DNA from: Syntrophus sp963665935
GTDB lineage: Bacteria; Desulfobacterota; Syntrophia; Syntrophales; Syntrophaceae
Reading direction: 5' to 3'
DNA: 64,000 bases
Assembly: GCA_963665935.1 (NCBI GenBank)
Contig: OY762510.1
Coordinates: 992,001 to 1,056,000 of the forward strand
The translations under genes and the position numbers were made by a program. Below the pieces are notes generated by a model that ran no database searches, was not told where the DNA came from, and saw only the letters and a program-made list of their open reading frames with translations. The number at the start of each line of letters is the position of its first letter. Position 1 is the stretch's first letter. Positions 1-8,516 of the stretch are shown in pieces.

Positions 1-42
1 CAGTCTCCCGCTTATGCCAAAGGAGATAGGGACAAACAAAGA

Positions 43-1503
43 TCAGGCGGGGATTTCGCTCAGCGGGATGCTCAGGGCATCGGCCACACCCTTGCCGTAG
101 GCCGGGTCGGCCTTCAGGCAGTTGCCGATGTGGCGGATCTGAATATTCCTCGGCGCCTCGGCGATAGCACGGGCGGTGTTGCCGAAAAGGGCCGCCTGCT
201 GTTCCGGGGCCATCAGGCGGAAGAGTTTGCCGGGCTGGGTGTAGTAGTCGCTGTCATCCTCGCGGGCATTCCAATGATAGGCATCCCCTTTCAGTTTCAG
301 CGGCGGTTCGGAAAAGTCCGGCTGCTCCTGCCATTCGCCATAGCTGTTGGGCTCATAACCGAGGGTGCTGCCATAGTTGCCGTCCACCCGCATCGACCCG
401 TCGCGGTGGTAGCTGTGGTACGGGCAGCGCGGGGCATTGACGGGAATCTGGAGATGGTTGACGCCGAGCCGGTAACGCTGGGCGTCGCCATAAGAGAAGA
501 GGCGCCCCTGGAGCATCTTGTCGGGGGAGAAGCCGATACCGGGGACGACGAGGGCCGGGTTGAAGGCCGCCTGCTCGACCTCGGCGAAGTAGTTTTCCGG
601 GTTTTTGTTCAGTTCAAGGACGCCCACCTCGATGAGGGGGTAATCCCCATGATACCAGACCTTGGTCAGATCGAAGGGATGGTAGGGACAGGTGTCCGCA
701 TCCGCTTCCGGCATGATCTGCACGTAGAATGTCCAGCGGGGGAAGTCGCCCTTCTCGATGCTCTCATAGAGGTCCCTCTGATGGCTCTCCCGGTCCTTGG
801 CAACGACTGCTTCCGCTTCGGCATCGGTCAGGTTCTTGATCCCCTGCTGGGTCTTGAGGTGGAACTTGACCCAGAACCGCTGGTTCTTGGCGTTGATGAA
901 ACTGAAGGTGTGGCTGCCGAAGCCGTGCATGTGCCGGTAGGATGCGGGAATGCCCCGGTCACTCATGACGATGGTCACCTGATGGAGGGCCTCGGGCAGG
1001 GAAGACCAGAAGTCCCAGTTGTTCTTGGCGCTGCGAAGGTTGGTTCGGGGGTCCCGCTTCACCGCGTGGTTGAGATCGGGAAATTTGAGGGGATCGCGCA
1101 GGAAGAAAACCGGCGTGTTGTTGCCCACGAGGTCCCAGTTGCCCTCCTCGGTGTAGAACTTCATCGCGAAGCCCCGGATGTCCCGCTCAGCATCCGCCGC
1201 CCCGCGCTCGCCGGCAACGGTGGAGAAGCGGAGGAAGCATTCCGTCTTCTTCCCGATCGCAGAGAAAATCTTTGCCCGGGTATACTGGGTGATGTCGTGG
1301 GTGACGGTGAAGGTTCCATAGGCGCCGGACCCCTTGGCGTGCATCCGGCGTTCTGGGATCACCTCCCGGTCGAAGTGGGCCAGCTTTTCCAGAAACCAGA
1401 CATCCTGCAGGAGCTGCGGTCCACGCGGCCCGGCAGTAATGATGTTGTTGTTGTCGACAACGGGGGCCCCGGCCCGGGTTGTCAATTTCTTTTTTTCAGT
1501 CAT
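43..1503 (-). CDS. katA: Catalase (clade 3, monofunctional haem)
   Basis: Haem catalase that dismutates hydrogen peroxide in the cytoplasm. At 486 aa it has the usual small-subunit catalase length. The distal catalytic His is at about residue 55 (in RRMHAKGSGAYG), the distal Asn is in VGNNTPVFF near residue 128, and the proximal haem ligand is Tyr338 in RLFSYGDAQRYR. The ATG has a good ribosome site (GGGAGG, about 8 nt upstream). It lies directly downstream of a PerR/Fur-type gene in the same direction, with a palindromic operator candidate between them, which suggests peroxide-responsive control. It fits an anaerobe that must survive occasional oxygen. Assignment is very secure. Confidence 0.97.
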   Translation of the reverse strand: MTEKKKLTTRAGAPVVDNNNIITAGPRGPQLLQDVWFLEKLAHFDREVIPERRMHAKGSGAYGTFTVTHDITQYTRAKIFSAIGKKTECFLRFSTVAGERGAADAERDIRGFAMKFYTEEGNWDLVGNNTPVFFLRDPLKFPDLNHAVKRDPRTNLRSAKNNWDFWSSLPEALHQVTIVMSDRGIPASYRHMHGFGSHTFSFINAKNQRFWVKFHLKTQQGIKNLTDAEAEAVVAKDRESHQRDLYESIEKGDFPRWTFYVQIMPEADADTCPYHPFDLTKVWYHGDYPLIEVGVLELNKNPENYFAEVEQAAFNPALVVPGIGFSPDKMLQGRLFSYGDAQRYRLGVNHLQIPVNAPRCPYHSYHRDGSMRVDGNYGSTLGYEPNSYGEWQEQPDFSEPPLKLKGDAYHWNAREDDSDYYTQPGKLFRLMAPEQQAALFGNTARAIAEAPRNIQIRHIGNCLKADPAYGKGVADALSIPLSEIPA

Positions 1504-1591
1504 TGCTCTTTCCTCCCTTGAAATGGTTTTGTCCCGGCAGGAAGCCGGAAAAGGTTGGTTGTAAAGTCCACAATGGCCACAGATAACATTA

Positions 1592-1610
1592 ATTAGGAAT
1601 TCATCCTATT
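1592..1610. promoter_or_regulatory. Candidate PerR/Fur operator upstream of katA
   Basis: An imperfect inverted repeat with 7-nt arms, ATTAGGA and TCCTATT, around a 5-nt spacer (6 of 7 positions pair). It lies about 90 nt upstream of katA, between the regulator gene and its presumed target. AT-rich palindromes of about this size are typical of Fur-family boxes. That PerR binds here is an inference from position and symmetry. Confidence 0.45.
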
Positions 1611-1647
1611 TAGAAGACAAAATCAACCTGTATTTCAAAAATATTTT

Positions 1648-2088
1648 TCAGGAGTTTTTGCGGAGGCAATTATTGCAGATACCGTAGATCACAAGACTTT
1701 TAGAATCGATTTTCCCCCAGTTGCCTAGCTCATGAGGAAGGGAAATGTCGTCGAGGAGTGGCCACGTAAAATCGGTAATCTCCCCACAACAACGGCAGAT
1801 GAGATGGTGATGTCGAGTGAAAGTTGCCTCGAACCGGGCCAGACTTTCCGCAGTCTCGACCCGGTTGATCAATCCGTGGTTTGCAAAGCTGGCAAGGGTT
1901 CGATACACCGTGTCCAGGGAAATATTTGGCAGTTTCAGGCGCAGGCGCCGGTGTAACGCCTCCGCCGTGGGATGGTCGGTCGATGACAGGAGTTCGCAAT
2001 AGATTTCCAGCCGCTGGCGGGTTACCTTGAGTCCGGCCCCCCGGCACGCCTCTTCAAAAGCCAAGCTTTTTTCCTGCAAGGATTCCAT
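1648..2088 (-). CDS. Fur-family transcriptional regulator, PerR-like
   Basis: 146-aa Fur-family repressor. The N-terminal winged helix includes TRQRLEIY (about 23-30) and the DNA-reading helix near SLDTVYRTL (about 57-65). The C-terminal metal domain has HHH at 93-95 and two structural-zinc CxxC pairs (C98/C101 and C138/C141). An Asp sits at about residue 106 in EITDF, where hydrogen-peroxide-sensing PerR proteins carry Asp and iron-sensing Fur proteins usually carry Glu. That point plus the adjacent catalase gene favours a peroxide sensor. Role by inference: metal-dependent repression of katA, relieved by peroxide oxidation. Confidence 0.85.
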   Translation of the reverse strand: MESLQEKSLAFEEACRGAGLKVTRQRLEIYCELLSSTDHPTAEALHRRLRLKLPNISLDTVYRTLASFANHGLINRVETAESLARFEATFTRHHHLICRCCGEITDFTWPLLDDISLPHELGNWGKIDSKSLVIYGICNNCLRKNS

Positions 2089-2603
2089 AATCTACCCCGC
2101 ATACCCATACTATCCGGCAATTGTCCGAACGAAGATCATCTGAACGGGAAACGAATCAAAAGGATGGAAGTGACAATGGGATCAGATTAAAGGACACAGG
2201 CGAAAGTGTCAAGGTGGAAAGTATGAATTATTCTCCTGTTTCCTGTCTCATGCCGGAGCAAGAAAAAAGAACGATTAACAAAAAAGAGAAAACATCATTG
2301 ACCTTGAAAAAAAGGATGATAGGTTAACCGGCCGAGGGTCGAATAAAATGAGTCCTGCCGATACGAAACACACCCCACCTAAGAGTTGGCAGTGGATCAT
2401 GGGCACGCACAGCAACATAATGAACATTGATGATGCCTTGACTACGAAAAGGCAAGCAAAAGAACTCCTGATACAGCGAAACACGCCGTCGAGATCGCGA
2501 TTGAAGAGAGCGAAGAGGCCGCCATGGCATTCCTGCAAAACTCCCGGAACATCTTTTCATAGCAAATTATTGTGCATGTAATTTTGCAATCTATTTTTCA
2601 TAG
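2089..2603. other. Intergenic region without a convincing gene
   Basis: About 515 bases separate the regulator from the AbiE-like gene. A short plus-strand open frame near 2445-2562 reads as an acidic peptide ending DTAKHAVEIAIEESEEAAM followed by about 10 residues. It lacks a start codon and is closed upstream by two TGA codons, so it may be a gene remnant. No tRNA, repeat or clear promoter was recognised. Confidence 0.5.
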
Positions 2604-4316
2604 ATGGCTTTACAAACCATAAACAAGAAATACAATGCACATATGAAAACCACCCTTGGAAAGCAGGAGATCCAGATGCTTGCCTATCTGCAGATGCGCA
2701 AGCAACGGACCGTCAGAACAGGAGAATTGACCGGCCCCCTCCAATTGAGCCGTAAGCAGGAGCGGGAATTATTCCGCCGGATGGCCAGAGGCGGCCTGAT
2801 TGCCCGTGTTCGTCCCGGCCTTTATCTTGTCCCGCCCCAGCTACCATTGGGCGGCTCCTGGTCTCCCGATGAAGTCCTGGCACTGAACACCCTGATGGAA
2901 GACCGACAGGGGCGTTATCAGATTTGCGGACCTAATGCCTTCAACCGGTACGGCTTTGACGAACAGATCCCAACGCGGGTCTATGCTTACAACAATCGGA
3001 TTTCGGGAGAACGGTCCATCGGCGTTGTCGCCTTGACCTTGATCAAGGTGGCCGACAATCGACTGGGTGATACAGAGGAGGTAAAGACCTCAGAAGGCCA
3101 GACGGCCTTTTATTGTTCGCGTGTGCGGTCACTCGTGGATGCGGTCTATGATTGGTCACGGTTCAACAGCCTCCCCCGGGCCTATGAATGGATTTGCAGT
3201 GATCTCGCCGCATCTCGAATCTCCACGCCTGAACTGGTGAAAGTCACTTTACACTATGGCGACAAAGGAACCATCCGGCGGATCGGTTTACTGCTGGAAA
3301 GGCAAGAGGTGGAGCCGGATCTTTTAAGACCGCTCGAAGAGGCCCTGGAACCCTCCTCAGGGTTGATCCCCTGGAACCCACGCAAGCCGAAACGGGGACC
3401 AATCAGCCGCCGTTGGGGGGTTGTATGGTATGCAACGAGGAGGACTGAGATTTTGGAATTCATTCATACGCATGAAGATCCCGATCTATTTCGAGAGGCA
3501 ATCACCTTCACCGCGAGCCAGACGCGATTTCTTCCCCGACTGATCGAAAAAGATTATTTTTGCACAGTTCTGTTGAATTATCTGACAGCGTCAGAGGCTA
3601 CGCTGGTTTTCAAGGGAGGGACATGTCTGGCCAAGGTGCATGCTGATTTTTACCGTCTCAGTGAAGACCTGGATTTCGCCATTCCAACACCGATCAATAC
3701 AACCCGCACCGAAAGGCGCTTCCTTTCCGCAGGCGTGAAAGAGACGACTGCCAGGATTACACATGATTTGAAGACATTCCGGATCATCGAACCGCTCACA
3801 GGAGCGAACAACTCGACACAGTACGTTGCACGCATCGGGTATCCCTCCCTGCTCACCCGTCAGGATGAAATCATTAAAATTGAAGTGGGGCTTCGCGAAC
3901 CGCTCCTGACACCTGTTTATAACGGTATGGCAAGGACGCTCCTGTTGAATCCCATTTCAGGACAACCCATAGCGCCTATTGTATCAATCCCGTGCATTTC
4001 AAAAGAAGAGGGAATGGCTGAAAAGCTGTGGGCGGCCTTGTCCCGCCGCGAAGTCGCTATTCGTGACTTTTATGATATTGATTATGCCAAGCGAAAAATG
4101 GGCTTGAACCTTTTGGAGCCGGCGTTCATAGAATTGGTCCGTCGAAAGCTTGCCATATCGGGGAATGCTCCCATTGATCTGTCTCAAACCCGCCTTGAAA
4201 CACTTCGGCAACAAGTCGCTGCACAGTTGAAACCTGTATTACGGGAAAAGGATTTCGCAGAATTCGATCTGGCATCTGCTTTCAAATTGGTGGCTGCTGT
4301 GGCCGCCAGGGTATGA
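2604..4316 (+). CDS. AbiEi-AbiEii fusion: antitoxin and nucleotidyltransferase toxin in one ORF
   Basis: 570-aa protein combining two modules that are normally encoded separately in type IV AbiE toxin-antitoxin/abortive-infection systems. Residues about 20-75 form a winged helix (LSRKQERELFRRMARGGLI then RPGLYLVPP), followed by an AbiEi-like C-terminal domain to about 240. Residues about 285-570 are an AbiEii/AbiGii nucleotidyltransferase with KGGTCLAK (about 338-345) and RLSEDLDF (about 352-359), the GS-x10-D-x-D-like catalytic signature. No stop separates the halves, but an in-frame TTG at 3453 with a good ribosome site could start the toxin half alone. The ATG at 2604 has no clear ribosome site and ATG 2643 is an alternative. 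Expected role is phage defence or plasmid stabilisation, inferred from family. Confidence 0.85.
   Translation: MALQTINKKYNAHMKTTLGKQEIQMLAYLQMRKQRTVRTGELTGPLQLSRKQERELFRRMARGGLIARVRPGLYLVPPQLPLGGSWSPDEVLALNTLMEDRQGRYQICGPNAFNRYGFDEQIPTRVYAYNNRISGERSIGVVALTLIKVADNRLGDTEEVKTSEGQTAFYCSRVRSLVDAVYDWSRFNSLPRAYEWICSDLAASRISTPELVKVTLHYGDKGTIRRIGLLLERQEVEPDLLRPLEEALEPSSGLIPWNPRKPKRGPISRRWGVVWYATRRTEILEFIHTHEDPDLFREAITFTASQTRFLPRLIEKDYFCTVLLNYLTASEATLVFKGGTCLAKVHADFYRLSEDLDFAIPTPINTTRTERRFLSAGVKETTARITHDLKTFRIIEPLTGANNSTQYVARIGYPSLLTRQDEIIKIEVGLREPLLTPVYNGMARTLLLNPISGQPIAPIVSIPCISKEEGMAEKLWAALSRREVAIRDFYDIDYAKRKMGLNLLEPAFIELVRRKLAISGNAPIDLSQTRLETLRQQVAAQLKPVLREKDFAEFDLASAFKLVAAVAARV
3438..3455 (+). promoter_or_regulatory. 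Internal ribosome site and TTG start at the antitoxin/toxin junction
   Basis: AGGAGG at 3438-3443 lies 9 nt before an in-frame TTG at 3453-3455 (codon 284 of the fused ORF), exactly between the AbiEi-like and AbiEii-like modules. The spacing is ideal for initiation. It may be a relic of the ancestral two-gene arrangement or a live internal start that makes free toxin domain. Confidence 0.5.
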
Positions 4317-4410
4317 CATCTATCTTTCATTGACATCGCACCTTTCTTGTAATACGTCTCCTTCCGGAAGCCTGTACATTAAAAAAGGAAGCAACACCAT
4401 TATTTATACC

Positions 4411-5775
4411 ATGAAGTCCGAGCTCCTGTTTTGTCCCCTCTTTCAGGAAGAGATCGACCGGCTGGTCCAGAATCCCGGGAGGAAAGAAGCCCGATATCTG
4501 GTGCGCATCGAGAAGGAGATGGCTTTGACCGATCCGATCCTCGATCTCATCCTCTCCTGCCGGACGCCGGAGAAATTCTATTACAGCGCCAAGGATGATC
4601 TTTATGAACTCGGAGGATTGGGAAATGCCCTCGTAATCGAGGCCGCTTCGGGGAGCGAGGTGTTGGAGGGGTTTCGCCGCCTCTGGGATCGGGATGAAGC
4701 GATTCCCGTCTTCGGAGGCTTTGCCTTTGATGCGGAGGAGGAGATCGCTCCCGAGTGGGAGCCTTTCGGCCGCTACCGCTTCACACTGCCCCTCGTCGAA
4801 ATTTCCAGATCGCAGAAAGGTGCGAAGATCTGCGTCAATTACATTAACAAAAAAAGACTGCCCCGGGAACAGGTCCTTCGGGAAATGGCCGACAGCCTGC
4901 AATCCCTGGATGCCCTGCCCCGCCTTTCCCCTACGGCCGGCCAGCCGGCCCTTGCTGACAAAGCGCTGCTTCCGGAAAAGCCGCAATGGAACCGGATGAT
5001 CAAAAAGGCGCTCCGGTCCATTCTGGAGGGGGATTTGAAAAAGATCGTCCTGGCCCGGAAGAAGGTCTTCACCCAGAAGGACCGCTGGGACCCCGTTCAG
5101 ATTGTCGCGGCCCTGGCGGACATCTTGGAGAATTCCTTTCTCTTCTATTATCAGATCGAAGACGGCGTTGCCTTTCTGGGCCGTTCTCCGGAGCGGCTCT
5201 TCCGCATGCACAACGGGACACTTCTGGCCGATGCCATCGCCGGGACACGCCCCCGGGGGAAAAATCCCTTCGACGATCAGCGTCTCGAAGCGGAGTTGCT
5301 GAACAGTCCGAAGGAACTGGAAGAGCACCGATTCGTCGCCGGATTCATCGAGGCCCGGATGCATCAGCTCTGCACGGATGTGAAGGTGGAATCCCGGGAA
5401 GAAATCCTGAAGCTGAAAAATGTTCAACACATCATTACCCGGTATTCCGGCCGGTCACAGCAGAATTTCTCCCCCCTGGCCATTGCCGAAGCCTTTCATC
5501 CCACCCCGGCGGTGGGCGGGTTTCCCCAGGAGGAGATCCGTTCCTGCCTTCGCCGTTATGAACCCTTCCGGCGGGGGTGGTACGCGGCCCCCATCGGCTG
5601 GATGAATCGAAGAAACGCCGATTTTGCCGTCGGCATCCGTTCGGCCCTGGTCAACGGGAAGTCGTTGCATATTTTTGCCGGAGCCGGTATCGTCTCCCAA
5701 TCGAATCCCCATGCTGAATGGAATGAAACGGAAAAGAAAATGGACAACTTTGCCGCCATCCTGGGAGAAGTCTGA
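4411..5775 (+). CDS. menF: Isochorismate synthase
   Basis: Converts chorismate to isochorismate, the committed step of classical menaquinone synthesis. The C-terminal chorismate-binding domain is clear: KIVLARKK, FLGRSPERLF, AIAGTRPRG, LKNVQHIITRYSG, HPTPAVGG and the final FAGAGIV. The N-terminal region is the less conserved MenF/EntC cap. ATG 4411 is preferred; an upstream TTG at 4330 would add 27 uncharacteristic residues, and no strong ribosome site marks either. Its stop overlaps the menD start (TGATG), so it is the first gene of a menF-menD-menB operon. Confidence 0.95.
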   Translation: MKSELLFCPLFQEEIDRLVQNPGRKEARYLVRIEKEMALTDPILDLILSCRTPEKFYYSAKDDLYELGGLGNALVIEAASGSEVLEGFRRLWDRDEAIPVFGGFAFDAEEEIAPEWEPFGRYRFTLPLVEISRSQKGAKICVNYINKKRLPREQVLREMADSLQSLDALPRLSPTAGQPALADKALLPEKPQWNRMIKKALRSILEGDLKKIVLARKKVFTQKDRWDPVQIVAALADILENSFLFYYQIEDGVAFLGRSPERLFRMHNGTLLADAIAGTRPRGKNPFDDQRLEAELLNSPKELEEHRFVAGFIEARMHQLCTDVKVESREEILKLKNVQHIITRYSGRSQQNFSPLAIAEAFHPTPAVGGFPQEEIRSCLRRYEPFRRGWYAAPIGWMNRRNADFAVGIRSALVNGKSLHIFAGAGIVSQSNPHAEWNETEKKMDNFAAILGEV

Positions 5776-7511
5776 TGCCCCCCCTTCCCCTGATCGATAA
5801 CCTGAATCTGCTGTGGTCCTCGCTGATCGTGGCCGAACTGGTCAAGAACGGACTGGAGACGTTTTTTGTCTCTCCCGGCAACCGCAATGCCCCCTTGATT
5901 TCCGCACTCGTCCGGGAAGACCGCGCCGTCAAAAAGATCTGCATTGACGAGCGGGCGGCGGGATACCGGGCCCTCGGCCACGCAAAAGCCACCGGCCGCC
6001 CCGGCGTTCTGGTCTGCACCTCCGGCACGGCACCGGCCAATTACTACCCGGCGGTCATCGAAGCCTTCCGGGATGAGATCCCCCTGGTGATCCTCAGCGC
6101 CGACCGACCCCCGGATCTGGTGGGAAGCGATGCCAACCAGACGATTGTCCAGCCGGATCTTTACGGGCGCTATTGCCGGGACTCCCTTTCGCTTCCCTGC
6201 CCCTCCGCCGCTTATCCCCTGGAGGCCCTGCTGGCCAAGATTGATTTCCTGATCGTCCACCCGGCGGGTCCGGTTCATATCAACTGCGCCTTCCGGGATC
6301 CCCTCGTTCCGGGCATTCCCGATCCGCAACCGATTCCGGAGGAGCTGCTGGCAACGGCAGGACGTCTCTACAACCGGGAAGGGCCTTACACGGCCTATCC
6401 CGTCCCGGAGCCGATGGTCCGCGATCTCGATGACATCGCGTCGAAAATCGCCGGAACAGCCAGGGGACTGGTCGTGATCGGCCGCCTGGATGGGCCGCAG
6501 GATGCCGAGGCCCTCGAAGGGCTGGTGATGGCCCTCGGCTGGCCGGTTTTCTGCGATATCGCTTCGTCTCTGAAGGGAATTTTTCCGGCGGACCGGCAGA
6601 TTTTCAGCCTCGATCACCCCGAGGCCATCCGGCTGATCAGGGAATACGCCCCCGAAACGATCCTGCAGTTCGGCTCGGGCCTCGTGTCCAAGCATTACTA
6701 CGCCTCCCTCCTTCCGCAGAACGAGGCAACAGTGATCCAGATCTGCCCCCGGAGCGGGCTGCGCGATCCCGCCCACCGGGTGAACACCCGCATCCTGACC
6801 TCCGCCCATGCCTTCACCGATGGCTTGAATCTCCAGGGAAATTTGTCTCTGGATGGGGTGGCCCGGCTGCGCCTTCTCGGTCCACTGGAAACCCTCTACT
6901 CGCTCATGGAGGCAGCGCTTCCCGAAAAAACCTTGAGTTTTCCCCGAATCGCAAGGAACATCCTGACAGAGATTCCCGACGGGGAAGGTCTCTTTCTGGG
7001 AAATTCCCTGGTCATCCGGGCCTTCGATACGGTCCGGTTCCCCTTTCCCCGGAGGACTTCCGTGATCTCCAACCGCGGGGTCAGCGGGATCGAGGGGAAC
7101 ATCGCCACGAGCGTCGGTTTTGCCGAGGCATCCCGCCGGCGGGTCACGGCGGTGATCGGCGACATTTCCTTTCTCCATGACCTGAATTCGCTCCTGCTCC
7201 TTGCCCAAAGCGCCACCCCCGTCATCCTGATCGTCATCAACAACGGGGGAGGACGGATTTTCGAGCGTCTCCCCATTCGGGACTTTCCCGAGATTATCGA
7301 CCCTTACATGACCACGCCCCACGGCATGACCTTCGAGCGACTGGCGGCCCAGTTCGACCTGCCCTATTTTCAGGCCGGCACGCCGGACGACCTGATCCGG
7401 GCTTACGGCCAGGCCCTGCAAAGGGAGCACTCCGCCCTGCTGGAGGTCATCCTGTCCCCGGAGGAGGATCTGCGGACATTCGTCAACCTGCAGAAGATCC
7501 GCCTGCCATAA
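5775..7511 (+). CDS. menD: SEPHCHC synthase (2-succinyl-5-enolpyruvyl-6-hydroxy-3-cyclohexene-1-carboxylate synthase)
   Basis: Thiamine-diphosphate enzyme that joins 2-oxoglutarate-derived succinic semialdehyde to isochorismate. At 578 aa it has the usual MenD length. The N-terminal pyrimidine-binding part has FVSPGNRNAP (about 35-44) and the CTSGTAPANYYPAV segment (about 78-91). The C-terminal ThDP fold has the GD...NN motif (GDISFLHDLNS to INNGGGRIF, about 462-495). The start overlaps the menF stop by one base, indicating translational coupling. Secure assignment. Confidence 0.97.
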   Translation: MPPLPLIDNLNLLWSSLIVAELVKNGLETFFVSPGNRNAPLISALVREDRAVKKICIDERAAGYRALGHAKATGRPGVLVCTSGTAPANYYPAVIEAFRDEIPLVILSADRPPDLVGSDANQTIVQPDLYGRYCRDSLSLPCPSAAYPLEALLAKIDFLIVHPAGPVHINCAFRDPLVPGIPDPQPIPEELLATAGRLYNREGPYTAYPVPEPMVRDLDDIASKIAGTARGLVVIGRLDGPQDAEALEGLVMALGWPVFCDIASSLKGIFPADRQIFSLDHPEAIRLIREYAPETILQFGSGLVSKHYYASLLPQNEATVIQICPRSGLRDPAHRVNTRILTSAHAFTDGLNLQGNLSLDGVARLRLLGPLETLYSLMEAALPEKTLSFPRIARNILTEIPDGEGLFLGNSLVIRAFDTVRFPFPRRTSVISNRGVSGIEGNIATSVGFAEASRRRVTAVIGDISFLHDLNSLLLLAQSATPVILIVINNGGGRIFERLPIRDFPEIIDPYMTTPHGMTFERLAAQFDLPYFQAGTPDDLIRAYGQALQREHSALLEVILSPEEDLRTFVNLQKIRLP

Positions 7512-7538
7512 ACCCTTTTTCAGAAAGGAGAGAGACTC

Positions 7539-8432
7539 ATGATTTCAGGAATATTCGACCCTGAACTCTGGCTGAAAGTGCCTGGTTTTGACTTTGAAGA
7601 TATCACCTACCACCGCGCCAAAGACCAGGGCACGGTGCGCATTGCCTTCAACCGGCCGGAACTCCGCAACGCCTTTCGGCCGAAGACCGTCGACGAGCTC
7701 TACCTTGCCCTGGACCATGCCCGCATGACCCCGGATGTCGGCGTGGTGCTCCTCACCGGCAACGGCCCGTCACCCAAAGACGGTATTTGGGCCTTCTGCT
7801 CCGGCGGCGATCAACAGATCCGAGGCAAGGACGGCTATAAATACATCAGCCAGGAAGGAAAGGTCGATCTCAGCCGTCTGGGACGGCTTCATATCCTGGA
7901 AGTTCAGCGCCTGATCCGCTTCATGCCGAAGATCGTCGTGGCCGTTGTCCCCGGATGGGCCGTCGGCGGCGGTCACAGCCTTCACGTGGTCTGCGATCTC
8001 ACCCTTGCCTCGAAAGATCACGCCATCTTTCGGCAGACCGATCCCGATGTGGCCAGCTTCGACAGCGGCTACGGCTCCGCCTACCTGGCAAAGCACATCG
8101 GTCAGAAGCGCGCCCGGGAGATTTTCTTTCTGGGATTCAACTATAGCGCTCAAGAAGCCTTCGAGATGGGGATGGTCAACAAGGTCATCCCTCACGCGGA
8201 ACTGGAAAAAGTCGCCCTGGAATGGGCCGGAATCATGAACGCCAAATCCCCCACGGCCATGCGGATGCTGAAGTACGGCTTCAACCTGATGGACGACGGC
8301 ATGGTGGGCCAGCAGCTCTTCGCCGGAGAGGCGACCCGGCTGGCCTACGGAACTCCGGAAGCCGAAGAGGGCCGCAACGCCTTTCTGGAGAAACGCCCCC
8401 AGGATTTTTCGAAATTCCCCTGGCACTTCTGA
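7539..8432 (+). CDS. menB: 1,4-dihydroxy-2-naphthoyl-CoA synthase
   Basis: Crotonase-fold enzyme that closes the second ring, turning o-succinylbenzoyl-CoA into DHNA-CoA. 297 aa. MenB landmarks include FNRPELRNAF, FCSGGDQQIRG with the crotonase oxyanion region, GWAVGGGHSLHVVCDLT (about 139-155), the SFDSGYGS loop and a C-terminal FLEKRPQDFSKFPWHF. It has a strong ribosome site (AAAGGAGAGAG) 27 nt after menD. It ends the first men block; its substrate is made by MenC and MenE, whose genes are 11 kb downstream. Confidence 0.97.
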   Translation: MISGIFDPELWLKVPGFDFEDITYHRAKDQGTVRIAFNRPELRNAFRPKTVDELYLALDHARMTPDVGVVLLTGNGPSPKDGIWAFCSGGDQQIRGKDGYKYISQEGKVDLSRLGRLHILEVQRLIRFMPKIVVAVVPGWAVGGGHSLHVVCDLTLASKDHAIFRQTDPDVASFDSGYGSAYLAKHIGQKRAREIFFLGFNYSAQEAFEMGMVNKVIPHAELEKVALEWAGIMNAKSPTAMRMLKYGFNLMDDGMVGQQLFAGEATRLAYGTPEAEEGRNAFLEKRPQDFSKFPWHF

Positions 8433-8458
8433 TCCGGAAGAATATAATGGACAATCGA

Positions 8459-8484
8459 TTTCCGATTTTTTTCGTAATCGGAAA
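8459..8484. terminator. Stem-loop between menB and the lyase gene
   Basis: A 9-bp inverted repeat (TTTCCGATT / AATCGGAAA) with an 8-nt loop, about 30 nt after the menB stop. There is no T-run after it, so it is a weak terminator or an RNA-stability element separating the men block from the next gene. Confidence 0.35.
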
Positions 8485-8516
8485 ATAACACTCAATTCAA
8501 AGGAGAAGGACAACCG

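Noticed and set aside
130..1521. Long plus-strand frame opposite katA
   Set aside because: Shadow of the catalase gene on the other strand; no ribosome site and no recognisable protein.
2121..2581. Short plus- and minus-strand frames between the PerR gene and the AbiE fusion
   Set aside because: No ribosome sites, overlapping on both strands, and no recognisable products; at most a decayed gene fragment.
5556..7430. Minus-strand frame of over 600 codons opposite menD
   Set aside because: Antisense shadow of menF/menD caused by high GC; Arg/Gly/Gln-rich product without family resemblance.
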